Positions 9,445 to 17,579 of a stretch of 64,000 nt of DNA are shown in pieces (position 1 is the stretch's first letter; the number at the start of each line of letters is the position of its first letter). The stretch comes from Teredinibacter franksiae (lineage in GTDB: Bacteria > Pseudomonadota > Gammaproteobacteria > Pseudomonadales > Cellvibrionaceae). The translations under genes were made by a program, and so were the position numbers. The notes under the pieces were generated by a model. It was not told the DNA's origin, made no database searches, and was given only the letters and a program-made list of their open reading frames with translations. The DNA lies in the NCBI RefSeq assembly GCF_014218805.1, contig NZ_JACJUV010000008.1:186001-250000 (forward strand), read 5' to 3'.

Positions 9445-9538
9445 TTGTATCGAACGGTTCTGGTTTTTGTGTTTTTTTGTGGTGAAAAAATAGTAACAAA
9501 AATCAGGGCCGTTTTTTTGTTTTTATTGCAAATTTTGT

Positions 9539-9575
9539 GTGTTCTGGAATTCACTCAGGGTGAATTCCAGAACAC
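9539..9575. repeat. Perfect 16-bp-arm inverted repeat
   Basis: Arms GTGTTCTGGAATTCAC and its exact complement around a 5-base loop (TCAGG). There is no T-tract, so it is unlikely to be a terminator. It lies within the region where the transposase 5' end would be and may be a REP-like stem or another element's footprint. Confidence 0.85.
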
Positions 9576-9634
9576 ATCGAAAAATCGGCGTTTGGCGCTT
9601 TATTGCACCCTCTTAACCCAGAAATTTTTGAAGG

Positions 9635-10279
9635 GTGAACTTCTCGACGAAGCCCAGATGCTCGCGGTTAAGGAAAATCAACCACTGGCGCCTTGAGCTA
9701 GTCAGTATAAGCCGCTTTATGGCGGCCCTAAACGAATCCATTGCCCGTATGGCCAACGCCGAAGATCAATGTACAGGCCGCTTCTGGGAGAGCCGCTTTA
9801 AATCACAGGCCTTACTTGACGAAAAAGCCCTAGCCGCTTGTATGGCCTATGTGGATTTAAACCCCATTAGAGCCAAAATGGCCAAAACTCCTGAAACCTC
9901 TGAGCACACATCAATAAAACGCCGTATTGAAAGCTTAAAAACACATACCCCACAACCGTTAAAGCTTGCCGAGTTTGTCGGCAATCCAAGAGAACCCATG
10001 CCCCAAGGCCTACCCTTTCACCTGCAGGACTATATCCAGCTTGTCGACATTACCGGCCGAGCCATTAGGGAAAACAAACGCGGCTTTATCGACAACAATC
10101 AACCGCCTATTCTAGAGCGGCTCAACATTTCTAGCCATGAATGGCGTGTACTCACCACCCAGTTTGAATCCAAATTCAAAAGTTTAGTGGGCTGCAAAGA
10201 AAAACTTATGCTTGCGGCAAATGCACTAGGGTTACAACGAAGGCCCGCTTACGCCAATTGCGAAGCAACATTACACTAA
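9635..10279 (+). pseudogene. REP-associated tyrosine (IS200-like) transposase, N-terminally truncated
   Basis: From about residue 25 on, the sequence matches the C-terminal half of a large group of REP-associated/IS200-like transposases: SISRFMAALNESIARMAN, GRFWESRFKSQALLDEKALA, CMAYVDLNPIRAKMA, HTSIKRRI. Intact members carry an upstream Y1 domain with an HxH metal site. That part is missing: the first 20 residues have no match to the family, and upstream frames contain only unrelated sequence. No ribosome site precedes the ATG at 9635. I conclude it is an inactive 5'-truncated copy. Flanking repeats are listed separately. Confidence 0.8.
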
Positions 10280-10527
10280 GAGCTCTACTCAACATTAAAC
10301 CCCGCCCCACTTTCTCATTTAGAAAGCATTAACCTCGTTCGTGATTTGGTGATACCAAACATTTCGCGCCAAAACAAGATTCGCAGCCAGCCTAGAATAA
10401 AAAAACGAATTAACCGGAAATGCTCCTATTATTCTTCCCTTCTTAGAGTGGCTGTCCTATTTTTCATGGATTACACTATTTTTCATGGATTGAAACCAGC
10501 GCTAAGACGAAGTGAAAACTCCCCTAC
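10280..10527. repeat. Region after the transposase remnant, with a 16-bp direct repeat
   Basis: CTATTTTTCATGGATT occurs at 10457-10472 and again at 10476-10491 (period 19). GTCCTATTTTTC-type strings commonly flank REP-associated transposases, so this may mark the element's right end. I see no gene in the stretch. Confidence 0.6.
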
Positions 10528-10559
10528 AAAAAGGGAGGCCCTTTTAGAGCCTCCCTTTT
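10528..10559 (-). terminator. Terminator of the GH30 gene (works in both directions)
   Basis: Stem GGGAGGC / GCCTCCC with A/T runs on both flanks. On the minus strand it ends in a T run about 35 bases past the GH30 stop codon. Confidence 0.85.
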
Positions 10560-10591
10560 CAGCAGACAAAATGCTCCATTAACTTTAATCT

Positions 10592-12595
10592 TTAATTACA
10601 ACTAGCAATTAATGCCCAAGAGGCATCACTTCCAGGTACAGAATTGGTGTACCAGTTAGCCTGATATAGATTACCGGTGTACACCATTTGGTCACCACCT
10701 TCAGCATGGTTGTAATCGCCACCAGACCAATCTTTGGCCGTCCAATTCGGGTACACATTTACACCGCTGCAATCGCCAGCAGACGATGAACTACTGGAAC
10801 TAGAAGACGAGCTACTGGACGAGCTTGAAGAGCTGGACGAACTACTTGATGAGCTACTGGAGTTAGAAGATGCAGAGCCTCCGGATATTTTAAGGAAATC
10901 AATATTTCCTAACCCCAAGTTATTGGTGGCTTGTAATCGAAGCATCTGAGCTCCACCATTCAATTGCACCCGCACACTTTGTGTCTGCCAGGAAGCCCAA
11001 CCGCCTGTACCTTCGAAATCTACACGCTGTGCAACCGTATCACCATTCGCTTTTACAGCACCGGTACGGTTTGTTGTAGAACCGTTGGCATAACGGAATT
11101 CAAGAGTATAAGTACCACTTACAGGCACCGATACAGACCAATCGACACCGTTACCGCTGCTGTTATCTGTATTTGCAAAACCACTACCTGTATAGCCACT
11201 GTTGTTTGAATCAACTGAACCGTCTACACCAACAAACCCCTGTTGGTTTTCTTGAATAGTCAGTGGATTTTTTCCATCGTAAACGGCTCCACCCGTACTA
11301 CTAGATGAAGAGCTACTGGACGAGGAGCTACTGGACGAACTTGAACTACCGGTTTGAGTACCAACAAATGTCGCTACACTTTTTGGATCGATATACGCAG
11401 ATGTTGAACCGCCATTAACCGAATAAGTACCACCAAAATCAACATTGAGTGATGATGAAGTCGTGTACTTTTTAAGCTCCGCGACTTGCAAGTTTCTAAA
11501 GTTTATATCCAGTGATTTATCGCTACTGGTTGTATTAACGGCTACCACAACAACTTTTCCATCTGGCCCCTTGTACGCCGTTACATACACACCTGAACTT
11601 GGCGATTCGGTTGCACCAATGCGCACATAACCAGGCCGCACATAACGCGCATACTGGGACATGATATAACCGCGCTGGCTAATTTTTCCGTCGTCAGTAA
11701 TCAGGCCGTAACTACGACGTATATACCACCAGATATACGCGTTGTAATTGGCCACCATGCTCTTGTGCAATTCAACACCCACATCCAACGCCAATGGCCA
11801 TTGGTTTGCTGAATTTTTACTGTCGGTGTAATGTTCGGTCATCCACAACTCTTTGCCTTTTTGCCGGCCCAGAGGGTAATCGGGAGGTGTACTTACACCA
11901 TATAAATGCCCCCCAATAATATCCAAATGCTGAGCTGCACTGCTGTCATTTAGAATCGGATCAGCGTAGGATTTATTAAACCGTAAAGATTCTGGTGCAA
12001 TAACTTTTAAAGATCCAAAACGGGAACCTTCACTTCTCAAGAATTTGGAAAAATCATTTCCAGACCACTCTGCAGATTCATAGTCTGGATGCCAATCGGG
12101 TTCGTTCTGTATAGAAATTGCGTAAAGGGATGCACCGCTGGATGACATATGATTCGCAAAATCCAATAAATGGGTTGCATAGTCATCGTAATATTCGGAT
12201 TTTAATTTACCACCGGATACCAAGCTATTGTTGGTTTTCATATAAGCGGGAGGTGTCCAAGGGGTAGCAAATAAAATCGCGCCCTTTTGCTTAGCACGCT
12301 TTGCTGCGGGCACCTGGTTATCCCATCGTTGAGGCAAGGGCGATATACGCATGCGCATAATGCTTAAACCTACTTGATCGGTTCCCGTACCGAATGCTGT
12401 ATCAATTTGACCGGCGGTAAGGTCTGGTATCCAGTCAACACCGTTATGCCCACCAAACCCTCGAATGGTTTGATGTTCAGTGTTGCCATTAACATCAACA
12501 TCCGCTGCGATTGAACTCGAAGAAGCCACACATAGAAATGAGGCACACAGAACTGCTGTTTTATTGCGTAGAATAATGCTTTCTATTATTTTCAT
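10592..12595 (-). CDS. Secreted GH30 glucuronoxylanase with CBM6/35-like and CBM5/12-like modules
   Basis: This enzyme cleaves xylan next to (methyl)glucuronic acid side groups. Residues 1-30 are a signal peptide. The catalytic region spans about 32-420: HQTIRGFGGHNG, FATPWTPPAYMK, acid/base Glu165 in SIQNEPDW, nucleophile Glu254 in LWMTEHY, and the WWYIRRSYG motif (Arg293/294). In subfamily 8 enzymes this motif supplies the arginine that holds the glucuronate, so glucuronoxylanase specificity is likely. A poly-serine linker joins a CBM6/35-like module (about 445-575, ending NLGLGNIDFLKISG), and a longer poly-serine linker leads to a C-terminal CBM5/12-like module (YPNWTAKDWSGGDYNHAEGG). Serine linkers of this kind mark Saccharophagus/Teredinibacter-type enzymes. 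The gene is monocistronic, convergent with the transposase remnant. Start: ATG at 12595, beginning the signal peptide; the ribosome site is weak. Confidence 0.95.
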   Translation of the reverse strand: MKIIESIILRNKTAVLCASFLCVASSSSIAADVDVNGNTEHQTIRGFGGHNGVDWIPDLTAGQIDTAFGTGTDQVGLSIMRMRISPLPQRWDNQVPAAKRAKQKGAILFATPWTPPAYMKTNNSLVSGGKLKSEYYDDYATHLLDFANHMSSSGASLYAISIQNEPDWHPDYESAEWSGNDFSKFLRSEGSRFGSLKVIAPESLRFNKSYADPILNDSSAAQHLDIIGGHLYGVSTPPDYPLGRQKGKELWMTEHYTDSKNSANQWPLALDVGVELHKSMVANYNAYIWWYIRRSYGLITDDGKISQRGYIMSQYARYVRPGYVRIGATESPSSGVYVTAYKGPDGKVVVVAVNTTSSDKSLDINFRNLQVAELKKYTTSSSLNVDFGGTYSVNGGSTSAYIDPKSVATFVGTQTGSSSSSSSSSSSSSSSSSTGGAVYDGKNPLTIQENQQGFVGVDGSVDSNNSGYTGSGFANTDNSSGNGVDWSVSVPVSGTYTLEFRYANGSTTNRTGAVKANGDTVAQRVDFEGTGGWASWQTQSVRVQLNGGAQMLRLQATNNLGLGNIDFLKISGGSASSNSSSSSSSSSSSSSSSSSSSSSSSSSSSAGDCSGVNVYPNWTAKDWSGGDYNHAEGGDQMVYTGNLYQANWYTNSVPGSDASWALIASCN

Positions 12596-13019
12596 ATCTT
12601 TTACTCTGTATTAATAGAGATGACTAAGATATCGAAATAGCGATTTTTTCTCCTTGATTAACACTGCACTTGCACAACACAGAACAAATAGACAATAGTG
12701 TATGGAGAATCATTACAAAAACATCGGCAATAATCAGCCAAATGGTTTTCGCCATTCCGAATTTGATTTGTGACTCATTAAACAACTGCTGAATCGACCC
12801 AATTATTATTATCTGATCGACAATACAAGATACTGCCTACAAATCGATGGCCAGCGAATTCATATTAGCGGGCGAACATTATTCAATCAACTCATTCGTA
12901 CTCTACATTCGAAATAATCAATACAATCTCGCATATATCGACGAAATATAATCAATACTTATTCTAAAGAGATCTTTTTGTTTTTACGCATAAACTTAAA
13001 TGTACATTTAAAAAAATAA

Positions 13020-13122
13020 ACAAAAATCGTATACAGCTCTGGTCGAGACAACCCTGGCACTTATTACATTTACGATGCATCAAACCAAAAACTACTGTAT
13101 GTCGGACAAGAAAAAGAGGGGG
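13020..13122 (+). pseudogene. Possible GIY-YIG-like fragment
   Basis: The plus frame after a TAA at 13017 encodes DNPGTYYIYDASNQKLLYVG followed by QEKEG. The YYIYDA...LLYVG pattern resembles the first two strands of a GIY-YIG nuclease domain. The frame then runs straight into the 24-bp repeat and stops at 13182-13184. There is no start codon or downstream nuclease core. This is a short match by eye, so it is tentative. Confidence 0.28.
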
Positions 13123-13146
13123 TTTTGAGTGCGTGTCCCTTTTACT
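13123..13146 (+). repeat. 24-bp dispersed repeat, copy 2
   Basis: Identical to 9421-9444. No transposase sequence is present here, so this is a solo copy, possibly the scar of the same element family. Confidence 0.85.
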
Positions 13147-13175
13147 CTATAACAATCTTCGAGTATTTACGGTTA

Positions 13176-13363
13176 TCACCATAAAACTTTGATCTTTCGA
13201 ATTTCCCCCAATGGATTTTCCACAAACTCTCTACCAGTGAGTGTCCCATCAATATTTTTATTGTTTCCGTATTGTGTAATACCTACTAGCGGGTGCCCCT
13301 AATGATTATCCTAATGATTTCTACAAATCCTCAACCGGTGAGCGCCCTTTCAATATTTTCCCA
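13176..13363 (-). pseudogene. Decayed tandem protein fragments upstream of a lost gene end
   Basis: On the minus strand one copy reads PLVGITQYGNNKNIDGTLTG, then REFVENPLGEIRKIKVLW and a stop at 13176. About 100 bp further upstream a diverged copy reads ENIERALTG, a stop, then GFVE. The two DNA stretches (about 13208-13255 and 13318-13363) are clearly related (both ACCxGTGAGxG(T/C)CC-like followed by TCAATATTTT). They look like successive C-termini of a duplicated and decaying gene. I do not recognise the family. Confidence 0.4.
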
Positions 13364-13398
13364 CCAGATTAGGTTTGGTACATTCCAAACCCACTAAG

Positions 13399-14439
13399 TT
13401 ACATGTTTTTCAAATAGAAAATAGCTTTACTCTCTGCTTGGTTCGTCCAGCCATCTTCCAGAATAAGCTCTAGCAGGTTTCTCAATGGTTTATGTGATTT
13501 CAGGCTTGTTTTTACCGTTATCGCGCGTGAAAACTGAACTAGCTGTATATAGCGTAAAGCAATATCATCCGCATCCGTTGTGTAGGCATAATCGAGTTCT
13601 TGAAAAACCGCATACACCTTGTCCATTTCGTAGCCAAAGGTTTGAAACAAGCCGTTTGCTATAGCCGATTCATCCGTAGAAAAAATAGATGTGTGAGGGT
13701 CCAAAAACCGTTTTACAAATGCTTTGTTAGAGCCAACAAACTCTATATACACCTCGTCGGCCAATATCGCACCTAGAACACCACCGACAATAACACCAAT
13801 CGCTACTCCAACTGGCCCAGCCCAAATCCCCACTAATGCCCCGCTGGCTGCTCCACCGGCAAAACCACCGCCTACCCCAGCAGCTTCCCTACCTGCAGCG
13901 CGTGTTTTATCCTCTGCAGAGGCAATATTGTAAATGGCAATTCCAGCGCTCAATATCCATAACGCTCGACCTGCTTTACCCAACTTAGCCGCCCTCGCCG
14001 AAACTTTTGGGTTTGCACGACCAGAACTTTCAACGATGGCGATAAAAACAGTATCTTGTTCGCCTTTGGTTAAATCTTTAAATAGCTTGCCGTTGAATTT
14101 TTTAGCATATTTATTACAAAGAGCATCAAGGTCTAGGCCTTTTGCTTTCATAGCACGGGCTTTAGCTCTACCTATATCACTGCTTTTTGTTCTGGCCCAC
14201 TCCATTATTTCATTACGCATTTGGTTAGCGGCTGCGGCGGCTTCTTTAGGGCTCAATTCGCCCTTATTCATTAGCTCAGTCAGGCTTTGCGCATAGGCCT
14301 TGGTTTTTTCCATATAAACAAGGCGCACGCGCGAATCTTTAATGAACCTAGCACCAAAATTAATGCTTTGGATTTCAAACTGGCTTACCGCTTCATTTGC
14401 AGCAATTCGGTTCTCTTCTTTAGTGCTCATACAATTCAC
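13399..14439 (-). CDS. Glycine-zipper membrane-active protein, effector/toxin-like
   Basis: A protein of 346 residues. About residues 1-155 are mostly helical and charged. Residues 157-229 form long hydrophobic Gly/Ala-rich helices (LWILSAGIAIYNIASAED, GVGGGFAGGAASGALVG, GPVGVAIGVIVGGVLGAILA). This arrangement of a short helix, a charged AEDKTRAAGREAAG hinge and a glycine zipper is seen in colicin-like and type VI secretion effector-like proteins that insert into membranes. About residues 230-346 form a distinct C-terminal domain, part of which is duplicated as an orphan fragment at 8301-8456. The GTG at 14439 is chosen because AAAGG lies 5 bases upstream; it abuts the stop codon of the preceding gene (TAA-GTG), so translation is probably coupled. 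A toxic role is inference. No secretion genes are visible nearby. Confidence 0.6.
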   Translation of the reverse strand: MNCMSTKEENRIAANEAVSQFEIQSINFGARFIKDSRVRLVYMEKTKAYAQSLTELMNKGELSPKEAAAAANQMRNEIMEWARTKSSDIGRAKARAMKAKGLDLDALCNKYAKKFNGKLFKDLTKGEQDTVFIAIVESSGRANPKVSARAAKLGKAGRALWILSAGIAIYNIASAEDKTRAAGREAAGVGGGFAGGAASGALVGIWAGPVGVAIGVIVGGVLGAILADEVYIEFVGSNKAFVKRFLDPHTSIFSTDESAIANGLFQTFGYEMDKVYAVFQELDYAYTTDADDIALRYIQLVQFSRAITVKTSLKSHKPLRNLLELILEDGWTNQAESKAIFYLKNM

Positions 14440-14829
14440 TTAAACCTTTACAATTAATTGGCGTGACTTAAAAAAACCGCCCAAATACGATACGTTACTT
14501 ACACCCTTAAACTGCCACCGATACTGCTTGCAAGCCATGAAACACAACCTCATGGGCTGCTTCGACCAAAATGTAAATGCGATTGAATTTTCACTAACAT
14601 CTGTAACGCTAAAAATTCCAGGCATATAGGCGGCATACAGCTCTATTTTCTCTAGCTCAGAATAGCTGCTATCCAGCCGTAATATGGTCAGCGTTTCTTC
14701 ATGTGGCGTATTTTCGGTAAGAAACAACACGTAGCTATTTTGAACTTTAAATGCTTTTTCAAGATCAAATCCATCGTCTAACGTATTTTTCAGCTTTTCA
14801 ACAATAGTTTCATCTAACAAGGTGAACAT
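14440..14829 (-). CDS. Small soluble protein coupled to the glycine-zipper gene (possible immunity or chaperone)
   Basis: A protein of 129 residues with no signal peptide or membrane segment, rich in beta-strand patterns (YVLFLTENTPHEETLTILRL, ENSIAFTFWSKQ). I do not recognise the family. The ATG at 14829 is preferred because AAGGA lies 4-5 bases upstream; a longer frame starts at 14865. Its TAA stop touches the GTG start of the glycine-zipper gene, implying a fixed stoichiometry. Position and size would fit an adaptor/chaperone, or less likely an immunity protein, which usually follows its toxin. Confidence 0.6.
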   Translation of the reverse strand: MFTLLDETIVEKLKNTLDDGFDLEKAFKVQNSYVLFLTENTPHEETLTILRLDSSYSELEKIELYAAYMPGIFSVTDVSENSIAFTFWSKQPMRLCFMACKQYRWQFKGVSNVSYLGGFFKSRQLIVKV

Positions 14830-15018
14830 AGTTTCCTTAACCTTAAATTTATTTTCATTGCGCAATCAACCATTCAAACCCAATGCTGTAAAAGATGGTA
14901 AACGCAAGCCTTTACGATTGGGCAAAAGGCAAGACTTGACCCCGGTGCCGTTACTCAGCCCTCTACTAAAATGTCAAATGCAAGGCCTGCCCTTCAGCCC
15001 TGCCCGACCCGAAGTATA

Positions 15019-15966
15019 TTAATCAGTCAATACCAGCTTCGCACACTCTGCAACAAGCTTGTGAGACTCCCCTGTATATCCGCCACTAGTCAATACCACT
15101 GTAGGAGCCGCTATTTTTTTAAGCGCCTCAAGCACATACCGATCTCGCTCGACAACATGCTCAAAAGAAACATTTAGCGCCCCGAGAGGATCCCCAGCCA
15201 ATATATCGCTACCCGCGTTGTAGAACACTAATTTTGCTGTGTTCAGCGTACGCAAAAACCGTGGCAATTCTTCTTTCAAAAATTCGAGATAGCTCTCTCC
15301 AGCCGTCCTGCTTTTTAGTGGCACCATAAAGGGAAATTTGTCAATGTCCCCTGTGTGCATGCCTGGGTATACTTGGAAATTGTACATATCAAAAATAGTA
15401 ACGCTAGGATCATTTTTGAAGAACGATTCAAAACCGTTGCCTCTATGCGCATCTAAATCGATCATAGCAACAAGATCATCCTGCTGAAGCAAGCCATCTG
15501 CTTTCAATGTATTTATTGCGAGTGCTGCATCGGCGAAAAAACAGAAGCCTTCACCACGATCAGAAAAGGCATGGTGATAACCGCCACCTAGATTCATGAC
15601 TGTAGTTTGGTTTTTAACGGCGTATTCAGCGGCTAGCCGTGTACCTTGTGTTGCCAGGCGGATCGGGTTTATTAAATTCCGGTTGAGCATACCCGCCGGA
15701 GCCAAGCGAAGTAAACCAAGCTCGATTACCTGCGCAATTGAAGATGATTTTTCCAGAGATACGAGGTAGTCAGGCGTGTGCACCAGCTCAAGCAGCTCAT
15801 TGCTTGCCATATTTTTTGGAGAAATTTGGTATTTTTCCAAATCGTGAAAATTTGCCTTTAACCGTTTCCACGCTTTACTGAATTTTTTTGCGTCGAAGGG
15901 ATGCAGCTTGCCTAGCCCCATTACGCTAAAATCGTAGCCGCTTGAGTAAACCAATCGGTTTTTCAT
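15019..15966 (-). CDS. Histone-deacetylase-family (AcuC/class IV-like) zinc amidohydrolase
   Basis: Members of this arginase/deacetylase fold remove acyl groups from lysine or polyamine-type amines. The core motifs are present: GGGYHHA with paired His131/His132, DLDAHRGNG with zinc ligands Asp172 and His174, NAGSDILAGDPLG with zinc ligand Asp254, and SGGYTGES with Tyr297 in the catalytic position. Length (315) is normal for short bacterial or HDAC11-like members. The first four bases of the gene overlap the stop of the upstream papain-like gene (ATGA), so the two are translationally coupled. This is unusual company for an acetoin-utilisation-type enzyme. No acs or acuA genes are nearby. The substrate is unknown. 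Confidence 0.87.
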   Translation of the reverse strand: MKNRLVYSSGYDFSVMGLGKLHPFDAKKFSKAWKRLKANFHDLEKYQISPKNMASNELLELVHTPDYLVSLEKSSSIAQVIELGLLRLAPAGMLNRNLINPIRLATQGTRLAAEYAVKNQTTVMNLGGGYHHAFSDRGEGFCFFADAALAINTLKADGLLQQDDLVAMIDLDAHRGNGFESFFKNDPSVTIFDMYNFQVYPGMHTGDIDKFPFMVPLKSRTAGESYLEFLKEELPRFLRTLNTAKLVFYNAGSDILAGDPLGALNVSFEHVVERDRYVLEALKKIAAPTVVLTSGGYTGESHKLVAECAKLVLTD

Positions 15967-16529
15967 GAAAAGCCTTTAGCCGCTTTAATTTGTAAAGCGT
16001 AGAGATGTACGTCGTTCGGCGTCCACATTTTAACCCAATGTCCGAGATAGCGCAGCTTCAGGAAGAATCGCGCCACAGGATCACCAATATGTTGGTTAAT
16101 TCGAACGCAGGGTGTTTTCTTGTAGGGTATATTCGAGCCAAGCTCCAAAAAGGAGGCTACCACTGTTGAACAGTTACGTTTTTGCATATTATTATAGCGT
16201 TTTTCTTGCTCTTTAAACTCTCGCCATTGATTTTTAATCGCATCAAAATCTAGGCCGGTAATTTCTATTTTATAGTCTGCATCTTTACGTTCCAGGCGTC
16301 GGTCCACTCTATAGCTAGAGGCAAAGCTGGCTTTGTGTGTGGCACCTAGTTTGAAATCATTCAGGTTGCCCTTGCTAGGTGGGTTTTTAACACCGTTTTA
16401 TAGTGCTGAATCTTCGCTGGTTGACCAATAGCTGATATAGTCTTCTTCTACCTGCATAGAAGCATGACCTGGGTTGGAATCGCTTGTTGCCCAAATATAG
16501 ACAATGATTGTTCGTCTAACGCTATTCAT
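15963..16529 (-). pseudogene. Permuted papain-like (GHA...NC) protein interrupted by an in-frame TAA
   Basis: Reading the minus strand from the ATG at 16529 (AAGGA ribosome site 7-8 bases upstream) gives a 188-residue protein if the TAA at 16398-16400 (codon 44) is read through. Before the stop lie VYIWATSDSNPGHASMQV and YISYWSTSED, and after it QKRNCSTVVASFLELGS and KMWTPNDVHLYALQIK. The GHA-plus-sheet and NCSTVV-plus-WTP layout matches a papain-like fold domain (catalytic His and Cys in permuted order) that occurs in bacterial effector-like proteins. Both halves are in the same frame and have normal coding character, so this is most likely one gene carrying a recent nonsense mutation. It leads a cluster with the deacetylase (ATGA overlap). 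The nonsense codon could also be a sequencing error. Confidence 0.75.
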
Positions 16530-16850
16530 GAATATGCTTCCTTATTCTATTTTCTCCAAAACTAAACATTCAGTAATCAAATATTTTCGTTACTCATATC
16601 AACTAGTGGTCTTACCTTTTTTGACAAATTAAAAACAAAAGAAAATCTATAAACCACGAGTCTAAATAAAGGTTATGCAGAGAACACTCTGGCTATCGTC
16701 GCCATAATGGTGTTATCGACCAAGCATTGTAATGTACTCACCGGTCAATTTTGAATCGCTATTACTTGTAACGCTGTACCAATCGATAAGCAGATGCCGT
16801 CTTATTTATCTCACTAACGAGCTCTTCCTATTCGGCAAAATAAAGTGGTA
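16530..16850. other. Intergenic region between the effector-like cluster and the R-M locus
   Basis: AT-rich, with no supported gene. It should hold the promoter of the papain-like/deacetylase cluster (transcribed leftward). I saw no clear terminator for the R-M operon that ends at 16851. Confidence 0.4.
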
Positions 16851-17579
16851 TCAATACTCCCAGTCTTCATGGGCTAACGGTGCTCTGTTCAATAGTTTTT
16901 GCAATGCCTGCCAATTAGGCAGGTGTTTTTCCATTAACAGCTTAAAGCGCTCATTATGATTACGTTCATGCAAATGGATCAATTCGTGTACAACAATGTA
17001 CTCCAAACACTCCAACGGTTTTTTGGCTAACTCCAAATTCAACCATATCCGGCGTTGTTCAATATTACAGCTACCCCATTTTGTGCGCATTTTTTTGATA
17101 CCCCAATCAGCCACCCGCTTACCAACCTTGGGTTGCCACTTTTCTAGCAGGCTTGGAATAGCGGCTTTTAGCTGGCCTCGGTACCATTCGGTGATGAGCT
17201 TTTCTTTTGTGATCAAGCTAGCACCGGGCTTTACGAACAATTTAAGCTTACCGGATTTTAAATGTCGCACTTCGGGCTTACCTTCGCGCTCAATCACTTC
17301 CAAACGGGAACGCTTACCTAAATAATAATGGCACTCGCCAGAAATATATTTGCGCTCTGTTTGCCTGGGCTGGTCTATAAAATCTTGCTGCTGCTTTTTA
17401 ATCCAACTTAATTTGGATACCACCGCCAAACGCACATTATCGTCAGTAATGTTTTCCGGTGCGGCCACGCGTACATGGCCATTGGGTGGGTACACCGCAA
17501 GATGAAGGTTTTTAATGCCTTTCCGTACAATCTGAACATCAATACCGCTAACGGTAATCGTGTGCTTTGGCGCAACCAT
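16851..17579 (-). CDS. YgjP-like (DUF45/M48) metallopeptidase
   Basis: A protein of 242 residues with an HELIHLHERNH zinc-binding motif (HExxH plus downstream His) and the family signature KMRTKWGSC and IWLNLELAKKP just before it. These proteins are predicted zinc peptidases and very often sit at the end of type I restriction operons. The ATG shares one base with the TAA of hsdR (TAATG), so it is co-translated with the restriction subunit. Its job in the locus is not known; roles in protein turnover or as an accessory defence enzyme are guesses. Confidence 0.9.
   Translation of the reverse strand: MVAPKHTITVSGIDVQIVRKGIKNLHLAVYPPNGHVRVAAPENITDDNVRLAVVSKLSWIKKQQQDFIDQPRQTERKYISGECHYYLGKRSRLEVIEREGKPEVRHLKSGKLKLFVKPGASLITKEKLITEWYRGQLKAAIPSLLEKWQPKVGKRVADWGIKKMRTKWGSCNIEQRRIWLNLELAKKPLECLEYIVVHELIHLHERNHNERFKLLMEKHLPNWQALQKLLNRAPLAHEDWEY

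Larger units (their letters stand above)
9160..9634. other. Non-coding region in front of the truncated transposase
   Basis: It holds a 24-bp dispersed repeat (9421-9444) and a perfect 37-bp inverted repeat (9539-9575), both described separately. Frames in it lack conserved protein sequence. The 5' part of the transposase should lie here if the gene were whole, but no recognisable HUH-transposase N-terminus is encoded. Confidence 0.5.
12596..13398. other. Scrap region of gene fragments between the GH30 and effector-like genes
   Basis: No whole gene is present. The part nearest the GH30 start (12596-13000) is AT-rich and presumably holds its promoter, which I could not define. Further right are a GIY-YIG-like fragment, a second copy of the 24-bp repeat and two decayed tandem protein-coding fragments, listed separately. 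Confidence 0.5.

Noticed and set aside
10734..10949. Plus-strand frame very rich in Glu and Leu
   Set aside because: It is the antisense reading of a poly-serine linker of the GH30 enzyme.
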